Positions 12,514-24,137 of a stretch of DNA of 64,000 nt are shown one piece after another. The DNA comes from Neurospora tetraspora (Eukaryota; Ascomycota; Sordariomycetes; Sordariales; Sordariaceae). The stretch covers positions 1,674,001 through 1,738,000 of the forward strand of contig NW_026944387.1 in assembly GCF_033439725.1 (NCBI RefSeq), given 5' to 3'. A program made the position numbers and the translations under genes. The notes under the pieces are model-generated. The model made no database searches and had not been told where the DNA came from. It worked only from the letters and a program-made list of their open reading frames with translations. Each line of letters starts with the position of its first letter. Within the stretch, counting starts at the first letter, position 1.

Positions 12514-13937
12514 GTCGTCCAACCTGCGTATGCGCAACACGAAGCTGTGCGTAGGCGATACCCGAGATTGGCAGTCCGCAAGGGAATCAATCGAGCTGTT
12601 ACGATGTAGGATCAAGTAAGGGCTGGAAGAGCGCAAGCCTCTTCTTATTATAAGTATAACCTGATGGACGGTTGATGTTTGTGGGGAGAAGAAACCGGCG
12701 GGTAGCTGACTGAGACTGAAAGAATGTTGAGCGCTGTGTTGGTGGCGGTGGTGTTATCAAGCTTTGTAATGCCGAGATGGATGTCACGGTATCGGCACGT
12801 CTTACGACAACAACTTCGAACCGACTGAAAGAGGAAGATGCCTGAATTGCCCAGATCAGCACTCCTTGCTTGCCTTTTTGACCGTCCAACTTGATAGGCA
12901 GAAGCCGCTTGAATGGTGAATAGGAGACCGCCTTCTCGAAGGGAGACCAATGGAAAGGGCGTTGCGACAGCGACAGCGGAGGTGGGGGGGGGGGAGTGAA
13001 TTGTTCAGTTCCCAAAAGAGAATGGGGACGTCCGGCTTTCCCACTTTGTTGCGATTTGGGGTCCAAAGTCCAAACTGGGTAGACAAGTGAGGGACGGTCG
13101 GTGACAACCCCAAGCACTTGACTCGGCTCCTTCCCGTGCGGAGACAACGCTGTCTAGGATCTTTAGTCTGGTCTTGGTCTGGCCTGGATGCCGTGATCGA
13201 CAACTCTCGCTGCTTCTTGTCGCAGTTCTTGAAGTATCTGGAAAGCGGCAAGAGGTAACCGCTCGTAGACGGAATTTGCCGTTTATTAGAAACACCAAGA
13301 AAGTTGTTGCTGAGATTCAAGAATGGAATGTGCCGTGTTGGCGGGGGTGTGAGTAAAGAGCCCCTCAAAGTCGGCGCCGTTAGCCCTGGCTTTGATGAAC
13401 AAGCTACGAGTGAAAAAGGGGGTCAGAGTGTGCAAGGTCTGAAAAGATAGTCCCGCTAAACAATCAATATTCTTTTAACCTTTCCTTTCACCAGGATCTG
13501 ATGGGTAGGTAGTTCACGCGATAAATCACCGCAGTGGTGTGGAAGAGACTGCAAGTAGAAGGCATCTACGTCAGTCGCTGCAAGGATGTCAAAGACATCT
13601 GTTGTGGACTTGGAGCGAGGGAAGGACAGATATTGTGTGCGAGGCACAGAATCTGAGCTAATCACAGATTTGTTAACTTGTCCATTTGGGTTGAGGTATC
13701 ACAAAAGAACACGATATGCGCCTCTTAACTGTGACTGGCAGTGGTGAGATGACAATTCAATGGTTGGGTGTTGAAGAGTTGTTTACCATGTGAACGTGCC
13801 CGCCGCCATTCTGAAGAGTTTCTAGCGGCTTTTGCTGCGATCAGTGTGGGGAAGACCCTTTCAGCCCTCGCCTTTGCTGATAAGAAAAAGATCACTATGC
13901 GCGCCGTGCAGACCCTGTAACTCGGCCGATGGACCCT

Positions 13938-14200
13938 TCAAGTCTTCACGTCCGTTCTTGGACCAGCTCCAAGCTGGAGACCTTCAGCCCTTGCCACCAA
14001 ACACTTCGAATCACATGGCAAATGGATCTTGGGTTTCAGGATTGCTCCAGGAATTCGGATGGTACAGACCTGCAAGTCAATGTTCAATCCTTCAGTTTCG
14101 ATTTCATTGGCCATTCCGTCGAACCTGACCACCGGCTCCAGACCAAGGACATCACGACCGTGGACCTCGATGTTCTGGTTTCCATCAGAAATTCAGAGTC
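13938..14200 (-). pseudogene. Possible relic of a repeat-bearing gene
   Basis: A minus-strand frame of about 85 codons reads protein-like (IEVHGRDVLGLEPVVRFDG and on to AEGLQLGAGPRTDVK) but has no start codon at its left edge and ends without a recognisable terminus. About 340 bases further upstream on the same strand, near 14300-14345, a second copy of the AEGL...DFK-type stretch occurs with an interrupted frame, which suggests a decayed tandem repeat. No family is recognised. It could also be an exon of a rapidly evolving gene or chance. Confidence 0.3.
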
Positions 14201-15377
14201 CAGATACGTTAAGCATGCTATAACCACATAAGCCTTTAATGTACTCTTCAGCCTTCCATGTCATCCAACTCTACTTCAGTAGCCGATTACCTCTCCTTGA
14301 AGTCCATGCTGGAAGATCAACGACAGCCAAGACCTTCAGCATCTCGGATCCTGGGCTGTCCTTCGGGCTCAAGCGGTCACATCAATCCGGGAACTCATTG
14401 ATTGTCTGCAAGTGCCTTGACATACACATATCCGGATCTCTACTTAGCTCTGGATGCTGGAGACAATGGGATTCTCCCGGGCTTTTAAACTATCGACACC
14501 AGACTGGAAATTGTGAGCTCGCCATAGCACCTCAAGCTCCGTCCCAACAACCCTCCAGTCGACATAAGTATCAGGCCAGGCTAAGTGGTGCTCAGCCTTA
14601 TAAGGCAACCTATGAACGAGTTCTCATTAGGCAACCGAATTCGATCCATCGGACAACATGCCGTGCTCCTCAAGATCTGCCAGACTGTACAGGCGGTTTG
14701 CTACTCAGATCGGTACCGTACCCCCCAGCCAAGCTCCCAAGGTTGGGTACCTCTATAGAGTTGCAACTTATAATCTGAGCACTCGGGTTTTCAGTTGAGG
14801 TCTCCCGATCTGGGCCACCATAAGAGAAGGCTGTTACCTCTACAGGTTGGCTTCAACAGCAACTAGCCAAGTCTCTCTGTCTGATTCAGGACACAAAGGT
14901 GTTCTCCATGTCCTCTGCGCGGAAAAGATGGTTGATGATGGAGTTCCGTGAATTGACATCTCTACCACCTACGCGAGGCATGTAAGTGTTGTACCTTGAT
15001 GGTCAAAAAGGGTGAAGCTCCGGTGCTCGGCTTGCCGCCGATTCATATGCCCCCCGGACAGGATCCATCCCAACACGTCAACCCTCAAAGAACGTGTCAA
15101 CCGAGTAGAATCCACTCTTGAAGACAATGTTGATATCGAATTCTGTTGTTATTGTTGCCGTTGGTTGTGAAGCTGGGATGAAGGGGCAAACGTCTCTATG
15201 CCGATGTCTTTAACGCGTTGAAGAGACTTTAGAAGAGACGAAATTGCGGAGCGAGTCTTGCACTGTCTCCAAGTCGCCAACCAAGGTAGACTATACGATT
15301 AACAGGATCAAACGTTGAACCATGTCAAACGGTTTAAGGGAAGCGGGTATCGAGTGTTGGCGGGGAACTTACACGGA

Positions 15378-15611
15378 TCAAGAAGCAGTTTGGGACGACG
15401 TCGACATGAATTGCTCACCATCAAATTCAAAGCCGTCAAAGTTGTCATTGAACGTATCGAAGACGATGTACATAATGTAATTCAAAAGGGAGAGGCGGTA
15501 GGTGGCCTGAGCTTCAGTGTTCGCCCAGTTTACTGAAAGGCCAACACCAAATATCTTGTATAGTCTCTCAGGCACCCATCCGTAGAATACGTGCGTGAAT
15601 AAATCAAACAT
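15378..15611 (-). other. Possible small gene or exon, unassigned
   Basis: A 77-codon frame starts at an ATG and encodes aromatic- and acid-rich sequence (MFDLFTHVFYGWVPERLYKI and onward, ending EQFMSTSSQTAS). A good donor (GTGAGC) occurs near the end of the frame, so it could be the first exon of a longer gene. I found no convincing downstream exon and no family match. Confidence 0.25.
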
Positions 15612-16298
15612 CAAAATGACCGAGGATACCGGCGTCCGTTAACAAGGCCACGGGAGTCGATGCTGCGGGCCGTGACGTGATGTTCTCACTGGCGTGTCGA
15701 GATGCAGTGGTTCACGTTGCATCGAAGCGGCGTCGAACCCTGGAAAGAATCAACAGCTTCTTCCAGGAGCCCTGGTCCATTGGTCCGTTTATCGGACACT
15801 AGCAGACGGAAGGGCGCGGATGGGGCAGCCGAGTCGTGGTGAGGCCAAGCGCCCGAGACGAATGAAGAGCCCCGAATTACTCCTACACCCTGCCCACAGC
15901 ACGCCCACAGCACCACCTGCTAGCCTGTAGTTTCAGCACAATGTTGGAGGAGAACTGTGAACATGAATGTTTGTCGATCGAATCCATTCGTGAGCTGTAG
16001 TCGATACGGGGCGCTGCTTCCAAAACAAGAAAATCAATGGCAGGTGGCATTTTCCCAATTCCACTCTTCACACAAATTTTCGTACCCGCTGACTGACTGT
16101 ATGTGTCAGTGTCCGCGGGCATGTGTCCCTGCCCCGCACAGATCTTCTCAAAAGTTTACGGAAAGACACACCCCGGACTTTGTGCTTGCCTGCCCGCTTC
16201 CCGCTGTCCACATCCCGTCTCCGTTCGTTGCCCTCACCTTGTTCGATTTTCAATTTGGATGAGAGGGTCCCCTGGGTGCTTGGGTCCCTCGTAGTTTG

Positions 16299-16305
16299 TG
16301 AGTCA
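16299..16305. promoter_or_regulatory. Gcn4/CPC1-type element upstream of DAHP synthase
   Basis: The palindromic heptamer TGAGTCA is a consensus site for the bZIP regulator of general amino acid control (yeast Gcn4, CPC1/CpcA in filamentous fungi). It lies about 540 bases before the DAHP synthase start. Aromatic pathway genes are known targets of this control. A 7-base motif also occurs by chance, so the link is an inference. Confidence 0.45.
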
Positions 16306-16842
16306 CTACGAGAATACCTTGAGATGTGCCTTGTTCGTATAAGTAGCCGGACGAAAGCGTTGTTTTCTGTGTTCTTTCTCTTCATCCCAAAGTCTATAGA
16401 CTGTCCAGTGAATCAGCTCAGGCCTGGCCTCATCCACAAACACTTTTAGGAGCTACGCTACCTCGGTACCCATTGTGCCTTCCATCCGCTCAGCTTGGCT
16501 TCGGTGGCTGCAGAATTTCTTTGTTATTGACTCCCCTTCTCCCCTTCCACAACTAAGGCCTTCCTTGTCGCCTCCATCCCAGGCCCAATCACCTCATCCA
16601 ATCACACGGCTGCCAACAGGGTCTTGCCTGACTTTATTTCGCCCTTTACCTGGACCTCAAGCTCCTTCCTCTGCCGAGTTTCTTTCTCTCTGAACCTTGC
16701 CAAGCAAAACTCAAATCGCCTTCCTCGACCAGAGTCATCCTGAACTCAACTTTCTTCTACTTCAACTCCCGACTTCTCCTTCTACTTCTACACCCTCACG
16801 GCTATAATTTCCATCACCCTATAGCTCTCCTCCGCTGCAACC

Positions 16843-18245
<1,403 letters not shown>

Positions 18246-19467
18246 AGGATTTCTTCCGAGAAGAGTGGTGAAACTGGGGTTAGAAAGGCAGCAATGAAGT
18301 GACATGAGCTGTACCAAGAGACTGTGGAGTGGAAGCCGCATGTGATGCAGGTCGAGGATATCGAGAAGCTTCCCCATCCGTGCGAACAGTTCTGAGGCAT
18401 TCAAAAGGAAAACGGGTCATTAAAAGTTCTTGCTTTTAGTTTCACATATGGCGGGGAACCAAGAACAGGCACGGCCATGGAATCAGTTGCGAGCAGTGGG
18501 GATTGCATAATCGCCTACTTGGACGTTCGGTGAAGCATATATACTTATACCCATCTCTCTGAACCTCTATTCTGTCTTCGTCTAGGAGCGGTGATGATAG
18601 AATGAATCCAGCTCAGGTGACTTTGTTAATGCGGCATTTTGAGGCTCTATCATGACAATAGTGCGTAGTGTTATACCAAGAAGGCTTTGATCAGCAAGTC
18701 TCTAGTTACCTATGCGTAGTTTAACGTCCCCTCGTCTTCGTATGAGGAGGCTATGCCTACCCTGCTATGTCGGGCTTTACGGTGCTGGAGATTTCTTGTA
18801 TCCGGCAGGTGTGAAAACTACTCCGGCCCAACTACACTTGGGTGCCTTATAACCCCTCTGGAGACCTACATGTACCGGATAACAATCTCAACAACTTCGT
18901 ATACTATAAGGTATGCAATGGCTGGAGATAAGACACACGGTTTACTCATGGGGTTTAACCAACCCCGAGAGACCATAAGATAGCATCCAACCATCTATGT
19001 ACCTCTCTGGCTCTAGTTGTCTTGGATGAACGTCTTTTTGAAAAGACACTTTCGCTAATTCGGATCCAGTCTGGTACGTATGGGCTTTCGCTGATCAGAC
19101 CAGACGCCCAATATCCACAGAGCCCTTGCCCTTTGGGAACATGAAGTTCATATAGGGCACGTCTTTCGTATCTCAGAGCTTCTGAGATCGTCCGCGTATT
19201 CTTTCAGCTTGGATCCCGAGAAGAGATATAATCCAACAGGCACGCCGTAACCGGCTCAGACAGATCTCCGATGAACCCAAAGCCATGATGATGGTACATC
19301 ATCCCTCAGTTGATTGCGCTCCGGTAGGTAACGCACTTCATGAACCAACTTACACACACACGTTCGGAGCACATCGTCAGACCCTGAGTCATAACCTATA
19401 ATGCCCAGCACAAACCAAGGACAGACATAAAATTTCATTCTCTCTCAACTTGGAACTTCCATCAAAC
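18246..19467. other. Intergenic between convergent genes
   Basis: These 1.2 kb lie between the 3' ends of the DAHP synthase gene and the leftward membrane-protein gene. I see only short non-coding-like frames and no repeats or RNA genes. Confidence 0.5.
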
Positions 19468-20310
19468 TCAATGTCCTTCACCCCCAAGGGGACTATAAGC
19501 CCCCTGTCCAGCACCACCACCTCCTCCTCCTCCTCCTCTTCCTCCCCCTTGCCCTGACCCTACTCCCCCAGCAAAAACCCTCCTAAACAACCCCCCTCCC
19601 ATTCTTCCCAAGCCCAAACCACCACCACCAGCACTCCCTCCCCCTCCAGCAGCCCTACCACTCCCCCCAACACCACTTCCCATACCACCACCCATAAACC
19701 CACCACGTCCTCCTCCAATCCCAGCAACCTGCCCCTGCCCCTTCTCCCAAACCCTCCTCACCCCCGCCCACCCCAACAATCCCGCCGTGCCCAAGATAAA
19801 CCCCCAGACAATGATCTCGTCCTTCCTGCTATCTCGCTGGAAGCACGTCGTCGTCACGTCCTTTTCTTCGGCGTCTTTGCAGATGGGGAGGTTGTATTGT
19901 AGGCAGAAGGCGCGGTTGCATTGGGTGCACGAGGAGGAGGCTGCGCGTTTGGATAGACCAAAAAGATGGGGGTTGCTATGGTTTGGGTTCGGGGAGCGTG
20001 GGCTGTTGTTGGGGGATGCGGTTGCGGTTGGTTTTGTCGGCGGTGGTGGTGGTGGTTGTTGAGGGTTGTTGGGGGCACCGGAAGCTGGGTCGTCGGGTTG
20101 TGGGCCGAGACGGATTATGGTGCTGTTGGAGAAGCAGGTGCATTTGCAGAAGGTTGGGGCGGCTGGGAGGGGGATGGGAGGTTAGTATATTGGGTAGGAG
20201 AGAGGATGGGAGGAGATGAATGGGGAGGGTGGGAATGGAGGAAACGTACAAGCGCTGACGAGGGAGAGGAGGGAGAGGAGGAGGATGGTGAGGGTGTGTA
20301 TTCGCGCCAT
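19468..20310 (-). CDS. Cysteine-rich single-pass membrane protein, fungal family of unknown role
   Basis: The predicted protein has 251 aa from exons complement(20250-20310, 19468-20162). The 87-base intron (GTACGT...CAG) lies just after a clear signal peptide (MARIHTLTILLSSLSSLVSA). The mature N-terminus has the cysteine motif TFCKCTCF followed by a Pro/Asn-rich linker. A second cysteine cluster follows (SSSCTQCNRAFC, LPICKDAEEKDV, TTTCFQRDSRKDE). One hydrophobic segment (IIVWGFILGTAGLLGWAGV) sits at about residue 137. The cytoplasmic tail is almost pure glycine. This gives type I topology with a disulfide-rich lumenal or extracellular domain. The two cysteine blocks look like a family shared among filamentous ascomycetes, but I know of no assigned function. 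The C-rich sense of the plus strand here reflects the Gly-rich tail. Confidence 0.7.
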
Positions 20311-20888
20311 TGTTTTGGTTGATTATGATTATGTAGATAGGGTGAGATCGGATATGGTGATGAGGATCACGAAGCGTTATCGGCGCATTGGTTTCGTTAA
20401 ATGGATGTTGTCAACTTGGAAGATCGAAGTGCTTCGATTAGAACTGCTTAATCGCAGTGACTCGGTCTCGGCGGGTGCGCGCAGGCCGGTCGGGGCGTTG
20501 ATTGATCGGAGCCTTGGAGCCGGCGAACTGGGTATCGGACGGAAGCTGTCCGTCCCTGTGGTCGTTGCTGGTGCTGGTTCGGCGCAAACAATGCGTGAGA
20601 GAGCTCGACGACGTTGCGGGCGCGGCGACGGCAGTGGAGTCGATTGCAAATGCCAAGCCTTCCCCTACCACCTGCCACCATGCGCCACACCAAAAGCCTG
20701 TGCCGTGGCAAGTGCCAGGCACTTCACCACTCACTTGCACCCGCCACACACTCTCAGCTCCACCCCAAACTAGCCAGCTCCACCCGAATTTGCACTCGTG
20801 CACAGACCAACCACACCTCTTCCCCCAAGGGTATAAGAGGCCCCCAAACCCATCCCCCTTCTTAGACTTTTCTTTCCTCCTTTTTTTC
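20311..20888. promoter_or_regulatory. Intergenic promoter region of the membrane-protein gene and U6
   Basis: This lies between the start of the leftward membrane-protein gene and the rightward U6 snRNA. A TATA element (GTATAAGAGG, 20831-20840) lies about 57 bases before the U6 5' end, and a T-rich run immediately precedes the RNA. The region shows no other gene. Confidence 0.5.
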
Positions 20889-20990
20889 TTCGCCCTTCGG
20901 GGCAATTTGGTCAATTTGAAACGATACAGAGAAGATTAGCATGGCCCCTGCACTAAGGATGACACGCTACTCAAAGAGACGCTACCAATT
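20889..20990 (+). ncRNA. U6: U6 spliceosomal snRNA
   Basis: The sequence matches U6 across its whole length. It has a 5' stem-loop (GCCC-TTCG-GGGC), the spacer CAATTTGG, then the invariant core GATACAGAGAAGATTAGC, which holds the ACAGAGA box that pairs with 5' splice sites and the AGC triad. The U4-pairing and internal stem-loop part follows (ATGGCCCCTGCACTAAGGAT, GACACGC). It ends in a T-run (about 20989-20997), the RNA polymerase III terminator. No intron interrupts it, unlike U6 in some fungi. The 5' end is set by the stem-loop and is accurate to a few bases. Confidence 0.95.
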
Positions 20991-20997
20991 TTTTTTT
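20989..20997 (+). terminator. RNA polymerase III terminator of U6
   Basis: A run of nine T directly follows the conserved 3' stem of U6. This is the standard Pol III termination signal. Confidence 0.8.
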
Positions 20998-21979
20998 CAC
21001 TTTGTTTCTCAGCCTTCGTGGTTGGGACATTGGGAAGAAAATGGCCTTTTGGGTTGATGGCATAGGATGTGATGTCGCTCTTGTCGTCGGTCGATGATGT
21101 CTTGGTTGAGTCGTTGATTTGCTTGGAGTTCTTGTATGCACACTTTCCGTCGCTGATACGATCAGGACTCGGGAGCATATATCGTACCTCGTGATGGTCG
21201 CTCGTTTTTGTAATATGATTTTGCGAGGTCATCGTGGAGGATCGCCGATACAGGTATGACATGACAATTGCCGCATGCCATCCTCTCTCCTCGCCATCGC
21301 TACCTTACCTACTGGGTGTTCTCGCTCTAGAGCCCAACCACATCGTTCTATAATTCACACATCGTTGTCCGTTCGGTCGGTCTTTGACCCCTTGCTTTTT
21401 GTTTCCTCATACGCTTTGATACCGCGCTCAGTTTGTGTGCATCACAACATCATATGGAGGACAATTGTTGGAGGACAACTCTACGGAAGATGGCATCACA
21501 AATCACAGAACCATCAGCTTATAGAAGATTGTAACTACATACGCTGATATACTATTGGCTTTTGCTATTAATTACCCGTTGACACTAGGTAGCAATGGAC
21601 ACGAACGATCCTTCGAAGCGAGCAGTCAACCTGCAATGATCCGATGCATTCGCAAAGGATGAAGCACACCATCTCAGTGCCTAAGCTATATGCGAACAAG
21701 CCAAATATATCCGCAAACCATGGGTATCGTGTCCGTCATCAAGCCAGTCAAACAAAGGCAAGTAAAAGGGAAAGTTTTGAACTCCCAAACGCCCTGCTAA
21801 TGCCGTGAACTCTCCGTCATTAATGCGGAAACCCCTACAAAACTCACCTTTCCTCCAAATTTTTGCACCATCACGGCCTGGGTCGTCTCTCATGACCGCC
21901 ACTCCCTGGGTTTCTAGAGCTATACCCGCCACCTACAAGCGGCAAAACCGCCCCTACAAGCGCTGAATGATGCCGACGT
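20998..21979. other. Intergenic, nothing recognised
   Basis: This lies downstream of both U6 and the leftward transporter gene. Only short frames are present, none with protein-like features. Confidence 0.5.
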
Positions 21980-24137
21980 CTAAGCCAACCCAGCCGTAGC
22001 ACTCATCCGACTCAACCTCCTCTCGGCCTTGGTAGTCCCATTGGCAAGAGGACTGAGCGTGGGACTGACGTTGAACTTAGCAAAGTCAGCCGTGGCACTC
22101 ATCCGGCTCATTCTCCGTTCGGCCTTTGTATTCGCGCTGGCAGGAGGAGGACTGAGCATCGGACTGGCGTTGACATTGAAGCTTGAGTTGACGTTGGGGC
22201 TGGCATCAAAGGAGGTCGTCGTCGTATCCGCCTTCGCAGGTGTACCCGGTGCACTCTTGCGCAGCTTATTCGCCTCCTTATCCGACGACATGCCGAACCA
22301 ATTCTTCTTCATGCTCGTCTTCCTGATATCCGTCCAGCCCAAGAAGAAGGCACTCAACACCGCGAGCACGCCAAACCCGGCCGCCATGTAGAACACGTTG
22401 TGGACGCCTTCGAGGTAAGCGCGCATGACGTATTTCAACAGATCTCCCATCTTCTCCAGCTTCTCGCGGTCTTCCGGTTTACTACTCAGACCGATGGTGC
22501 CGTTCTTGATCAGCGCCTCGACTTCCTCGCGGGACAAGCGGTGCTCCAGGGCCAAAGTGATGGAGTGCGCAAAGATGTTGTTGGCGAAGGCGAGGACGAG
22601 GGCGGTGCCGAGCATTTGGGTGAACATGAGCAGGGTTATGGCGATGGTGGTGTCGATGGGGTGCATGTTGGCTGTTTGGACGGCGATGGTGGGCATTTGT
22701 GTGCCGAAGCCGCGGCCGGCGCCGTTGATAAGTTGGTAAACGGCGATAATGCCGAAATGGGTGCCGCTCTCGATCGTGGACATAAGACCGCAGCTGACGG
22801 AGCAGAGGATGCCGGCGATGACAGCGTAGGGGATAATGTAACCGGTTCTTTCGACTAGATGGTGGGGAACTTGTTAGCATTGCTGGCGAATTAGAGGGAT
22901 CAGGGAGGTTGGCTTACCTAGGAAACCTCCCGCGATGCCAAAGAATAGCTGGGCGCCAAAGCCGGGCAGCAAATCGAGACCGCTGGTGGTAGGCGTCTTT
23001 CCCTGAACCGACTGGAAAAAGATCGGGAGGAAGAAGGACATGCAGTACACCGTCGTCATAATGAACCATTGTGTCAAGGCGCTGGCCCAAACGACTCGCT
23101 TTGTCATGGTGCTGACTGGTAGCAAAGCGTGGTCGCCCTTCCTGTAGTTCCAATATCCCCAAAGGCCGAAGAGCAGAACAGAACTGCAGAGCGAGCCGAG
23201 AATTGCGCCGCTACTCCATGAGAAGGGCCCGCTAATCTGAGCAGTGGTGAGAACCCAGACGAACAGGAAGACGGCCGGAGCCAGAAGTGCAAAGCCGAGG
23301 AGGTCGAATTCGCGGTGCAGCCTCCTGATTACCCTCCACGGATGAGGCTTCTCAATCTGCTCCGGAACCTGCATGAACATGACCGGGAAGAACAAGGCCA
23401 TACCGACTTCGAGGTTGATCTTGAAGCAAGCGCGCCAGCCGTCCTTGGTGTGTTGTGTCAACAGTCCTCCAAAGAGCGGTCCGGCTCCAACGCCCATCTG
23501 AGCAAAGGCGATAACGCAGCCAATGACGGACGCACGGTGCTTAGTGCTGGTGATGGCGGTAATAATTGTGAGACCGCCGTTCCAGATACCGCCCGCTCCG
23601 AGACCCATAACCGCTCGGCCTGCAATAAGCGTACCCGAAGTCTGAGCTGCCCTGCAGATGTAGGATCCAACCATGAAGATGAGGAGGAAGAAGTTGAAGG
23701 TCCATTTGGTGCTAAAGCGGGTATAGATCTTGCTGGTCAAAGGCAAGACGCAGGCGTTGGCAAGCTGAAAGGCAGTGGCGTACCAAGCGATATCGTCAAT
23801 GTTGTGGAATTCGGCTGAGATTGTTGGAATCTTTGGCAGCGTTAGCGGTTTGAGTCTTTGTAGGAAGCGCAGAGTGACTTACGGCGGTAGAGAGAATGGA
23901 GGTATCGAGGATCATCAGGAAAGCCGCAACTGTAACGCAGATAAGGGCCACCCAGAAGTTGACGCGGGGTACCCATCTGACCAAAGTCGTCGAAGCCTGT
24001 GAAATAACGCTCATGCGATTGGCGTTATGGGTAGTTCGATCTTGAGGCGGACGCTCTTCAATGGGGACGTCGACCAATTCCACCTCGTCCATCGACGAGG
24101 ATGGCGCCGGTTTCGCGCGCGGCGTAAAGGGCGTCAT
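21980..24137 (-). CDS. Major facilitator superfamily drug/H+ antiporter-like transporter (14-TM, DHA2 type)
   Basis: The predicted protein has 680 aa from exons complement(23883-24137, 22918-23830, 21980-22854). The introns are 52 and 63 bases. The cytoplasmic N-terminus (about 65 aa) leads into the first helix with LDTSILSTAIPTIS, the DHA2 motif at the end of TM1. IAWYATAFQLANACVLPLTS follows in TM2, GRAVMGLGAGGIWNGG in TM4 and GVGAGPLFGG in TM5, the antiporter-type motif. About fourteen hydrophobic segments follow in total, with a loop of EHRLSREEVEALIKNG type between the last two. The C-terminal tail of about 110 residues is cytoplasmic and contains an imperfect duplication ending TKAERRMSRMSATA. 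Relatives export toxins, azoles or amino acid analogues; the substrate cannot be told from sequence. No biosynthetic cluster is adjacent. Confidence 0.9.

Larger units (their letters stand above)
12514..16842. other. Long gene-poor region
   Basis: These 4.3 kb hold no gene I can defend. The left part is the upstream region of the leftward gene. Around 13930-14200 and 15378-15611 (minus strand) there are coding-like fragments, listed separately. From about 16100 the sequence becomes CT-rich, as expected for the leader and promoter of the DAHP synthase gene. Confidence 0.5.

Noticed and set aside
22400-22858. Plus-strand frame inside the transporter gene
   Set aside because: It is antisense to a transporter exon with canonical splice sites, and has no independent support.
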